This document shows positions 4,910-6,825 of a DNA stretch of 6,825 nt, one piece after another. The stretch lies in assembly GCA_944389715.1 (NCBI GenBank), contig CALXNI010000105.1, positions 1 to 6,825 of the forward strand, written 5' to 3'. The position numbers were made by a program, and so were the translations under genes. The DNA is from an uncultured Clostridia bacterium (GTDB lineage: Bacteria; Bacillota; Clostridia; TANB77; CAG-508). Positions within the stretch are counted from its first letter, which is position 1. The number at the start of each line of letters is the position of its first letter. A model generated the notes under the pieces. It worked only from the letters and a program-made list of their open reading frames with translations, searched no databases and had not been told where the DNA came from.

Positions 4910-6524
4910 ATGATAAATACATTACACATAAAAAATGTAGGTATAATTGATGAAATAAGTATTGATTTAAACAAAGGATTTAATGTATTAACTGGAGAAA
5001 CTGGAGCAGGCAAAACACTTATTATAGGTTCATTAGAAATTTTAGCAGGTGGTAGATTTTCAAAAGAAATGATTAGAAAAGGAGAAAGCTATTCCTTTGT
5101 TGAAATGAGTGTTTCAATAGATTCATCAGAAGAAGATATAATATTATCAAGAGAAATTAATATAAATGGAAAAAATCTATGTAAAATAAATGGTAGAATG
5201 GTAACAGTAAAAGAGCTAAAAAAATTTATGACATCTATTATAGACATACATGGACAAAACGATAATCAATCATTATTAAATGCCAATTTACATATAAAGT
5301 TATTAGATAAATTTGCAGGAAATAAATTAAAAACCATAAAGCTAGAGTATTTAGAAAAATATAATAAATATAAAAATCTAAAAGAAGAAATATCAAAAAA
5401 CTATGGTGATGATAAAGAAAGACAAAGAAAATTAGATTTATTAAAATATCAAGTAAACGAAATAGAAGAAGCAAGCTTAAAAAAAGGAGAAGAAGAAGAG
5501 CTAGAAGAAAAAAAGAAAAAAATATTAAATGCAGAAAAAATTTCTAAAAATTTAGGAATAGCAGAAAACGAAATATTAAATGTATCATTAGATTCTATTA
5601 CATCTGCAATAAAAGCATTAGAAAAAATAGAAGATATAAACGAAGAATACAAATTAGCAGCAGAAGCAATTAAGAGTATATATTATGATTTAGAAGATTG
5701 CCGGAAGGAGTATATCAAATTATTCGGAAGATATATACTTTGATGACAAGGAAATAGAAGAGGTCGAAACAAGACTTAATCTTATTTTTTCAATGAAAAG
5801 AAAATACGGAAATAATATAGAAGAAATTTTAAAGTATAAAGAAGAAGTAAAAAAAGAAATTTACGAAATAGAAAATTTAGAAGAATATACTAATAAATTA
5901 AAATCAGATTTAAAAATTTTAGAAGAAGAAATGAAATACATATGCAAAATAATGCATGAAATAAGAGAAAAAATTAGCAATATATTATCAAAAGAAGTTC
6001 AAAAAGATTTAACAGATTTAGAAATGAAAAATACAAAATTTAAAGTAAGTATCAATTATGATGATTCTTACGAATTTAACGAAAATGGACAAGATACAGT
6101 AGAATTTTTAATAATGACAAACATTGGAGAAGATTTTAAACCACTTACAAAAATTGCATCAGGTGGAGAAATGTCAAGAATAATGCTTGCAATAAAAAGA
6201 GTATTAGCAGATGTTGATGAAATAGAAACATTAGTATTTGACGAGATAGATACAGGAATTAGTGGAATTGCTGCAAGCAAAGTTGCAGAAAAAATGAAAC
6301 AAATAGCAAAAAAACATCAAATAATATGTGTAACACATTTAGCTACAATAGCAGCAAAAGGAGATACAAATTATTATATCAATAAAGAAGTAAACGAAGG
6401 AAAAACAAAAACAAATGTATCATTATTAAAAGACAATAAATTAATTGAAGAAATAGCAAGAATAGCAAGTGGAGAAGTAACAGCAGTCTCACTTCAATAT
6501 GCAAGAGAGCTAATAAGTAAATAA
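4910..6524 (+). CDS. recN: DNA repair protein RecN (SMC-like ATPase), with a +1 frame break at codon 265
   Basis: RecN is an SMC-family ATPase recruited to DNA double-strand breaks. The N-lobe has the Walker A motif GETGAGKT (29-36) and HGQNDNQ (114-120), where the family usually has HGQHEHQ or similar. A long coiled coil follows. After Cys264 (5699-5701) the original frame reads CGG and ends at TGA 5741-5743. Skipping C5702 gives GRSISNYSEDIYFDDKE and the family segment RLNLIFSMKRKYG. The frame then runs through the signature SGGEMSR (417-423), Walker B LVFDEID (Asp444, Glu445) and CVTHLATIAA to the stop. The restored protein has 537 residues, somewhat short of the usual 550-575. Both lobes are intact, so the gene is probably functional if the frame is restored. 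Without the shift only a 277-residue N-terminal half is made. A consensus promoter with a LexA-like box precedes it. Confidence 0.93.
5699..5710 (+). other. Putative +1 recoding site in recN (TGC CGG AAG GAG)
   Basis: The original-frame codons are TGC (5699-5701), CGG (5702-5704), AAG and GAG. Skipping C5702, or reading CGGA as one unit, gives GGA AGG AGT and the expected coiled-coil sequence. A nearby second CGGAAG at 5724-5729 is out of register in both frames (TCG GAA in the restored one) and is not a break. The site shares CGG AAG in the same phase with the nrnA break. Homology in the coiled coil is weaker than in NrnA, so the exact base is less certain. Confidence 0.55.
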
Positions 6525-6539
6525 ATTGTAGTTTGTTGT

Positions 6540-6574
6540 CTAGAGATTAGAGGTTAGAGGTTGGAGATTAGAAT
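6540..6574. repeat. Five tandem heptamers, TTAGAGG-like (array 2)
   Basis: The units are CTAGAGA, TTAGAGG, TTAGAGG, TTGGAGA and TTAGAAT, starting 16 bases after the recN stop. The number, the phase and the closing TTAGAAT unit match the tract before array 1. Confidence 0.9.
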
Positions 6575-6581
6575 TTAAAAA

Positions 6582-6803
6582 TGTAGGGACGGCAATCTGC
6601 CGTCCGAAAAATACGAAATTTATTGCAAATGTTGTAGGGGCGATTTTAATTGCCCGCAAAAACATGTCAAAATTATTGCAAACATTGTAGGGGCGGGTCT
6701 TGTGTCCGCCAGAAACAAAATAATTGCAAATGTTGTAGGGGTCGCCGCCCACGGCGACCCGCATATCAATATTTAAGGGTCGCCCAGGGGTGCGACCCCT
6801 ACA
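6582..6803. repeat. Array 2 of GC-rich TGTAGGG hairpin units with an inverted closing unit
   Basis: Four direct units start with TGTAGGG at 6582, 6633, 6686 and 6734. Their stems are GGACGGCA/TGCCGTCC (6587-6594/6598-6605), GGGCGATT/AATTGCCC (6638-6645/6648-6655, one G-T wobble), GGCGG/CCGCC (6692-6696/6706-6710) and GGGTCGCCG/CGGCGACCC (6739-6747/6752-6760). A reversed fifth unit has stem GGGTCGC/GCGACCC (6777-6783/6792-6798) and ends CCCCTACA (6796-6803). The first two units and their linkers nearly match array 1, while later units differ, so the copies are related but have gained or exchanged units. The last 22 bases of the window are A+T-rich with no feature seen. Confidence 0.9.
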
Positions 6804-6825
6804 GATTTTAAAATAAATTTAATAA

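Noticed and set aside
5793..6524. A separate gene or translation restart at ATG 5793
   Set aside because: The ATG is the Met of the conserved SMKRKYG segment inside RecN, with no Shine-Dalgarno before it. The family sequence continues upstream in the same frame to the break at 5702.
6540..6764. Minus-strand open frame through array 2
   Set aside because: It is made of translated hairpins and heptamers (repeated PLTSNL), lacks a ribosome binding site, and resembles no protein.

Overview
The window reads as chromosomal DNA of a very A+T-rich, low-GC Bacillota, most likely an uncultured Clostridia. The grounds are AGA-dominated arginine codons, strong AGGAGG-type ribosome binding sites, a Gram-positive gene set (NrnA, RbgA/YlqF, Mini-III, RecN) and GC-rich palindromic repeats between genes. 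All recognised genes lie on the + strand. The genus cannot be told from the sequence alone.

Layout: nrnA (1-949, one frame break) is followed by a palindrome-bearing gap and truB (1122-1973). Next come a structured leader and a small four-helix membrane protein of unknown function (2076-2546), then repeat array 1 (2569-2791). The rbgA/ylqF gene (2847-3728) overlaps mrnC (3718-4092), and a coiled-coil protein of unknown function follows (4112-4822). A hairpin and a consensus promoter with a LexA-like box precede recN (4910-6524, one frame break). Repeat array 2 (6540-6803) closes the window.

The housekeeping genes concern RNA and ribosomes: NrnA clears nano-RNA and pAp, TruB makes pseudouridine 55 in tRNA, RbgA matures the 50S subunit, and Mini-III trims 23S rRNA. 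RecN acts in double-strand break repair and appears to have its own promoter.

The most striking observation is that the only two frame breaks share one sequence. In nrnA (88-93) and recN (5702-5707) the original-frame codon at the break is CGG, followed by AAG. Skipping its C restores the expected protein by reading GGA (Gly). In my reading of every gene here, CGG occurs in frame nowhere else. This suggests +1 recoding at an unassigned or starved CGG codon, or four-base decoding of CGGA. A shared sequencing or assembly artefact is the main alternative.

The second signal is a composite repeat present twice: five TTAGAGG-like heptamers, then a train of TGTAGGG-headed hairpins spaced about 50 bases apart, closed by one hairpin in the opposite orientation. 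Smaller observations are a strong hairpin inside truB made with atypical codons, a 52-base bistable palindrome after nrnA, and a leader with three mutually exclusive pairings before the membrane protein gene.
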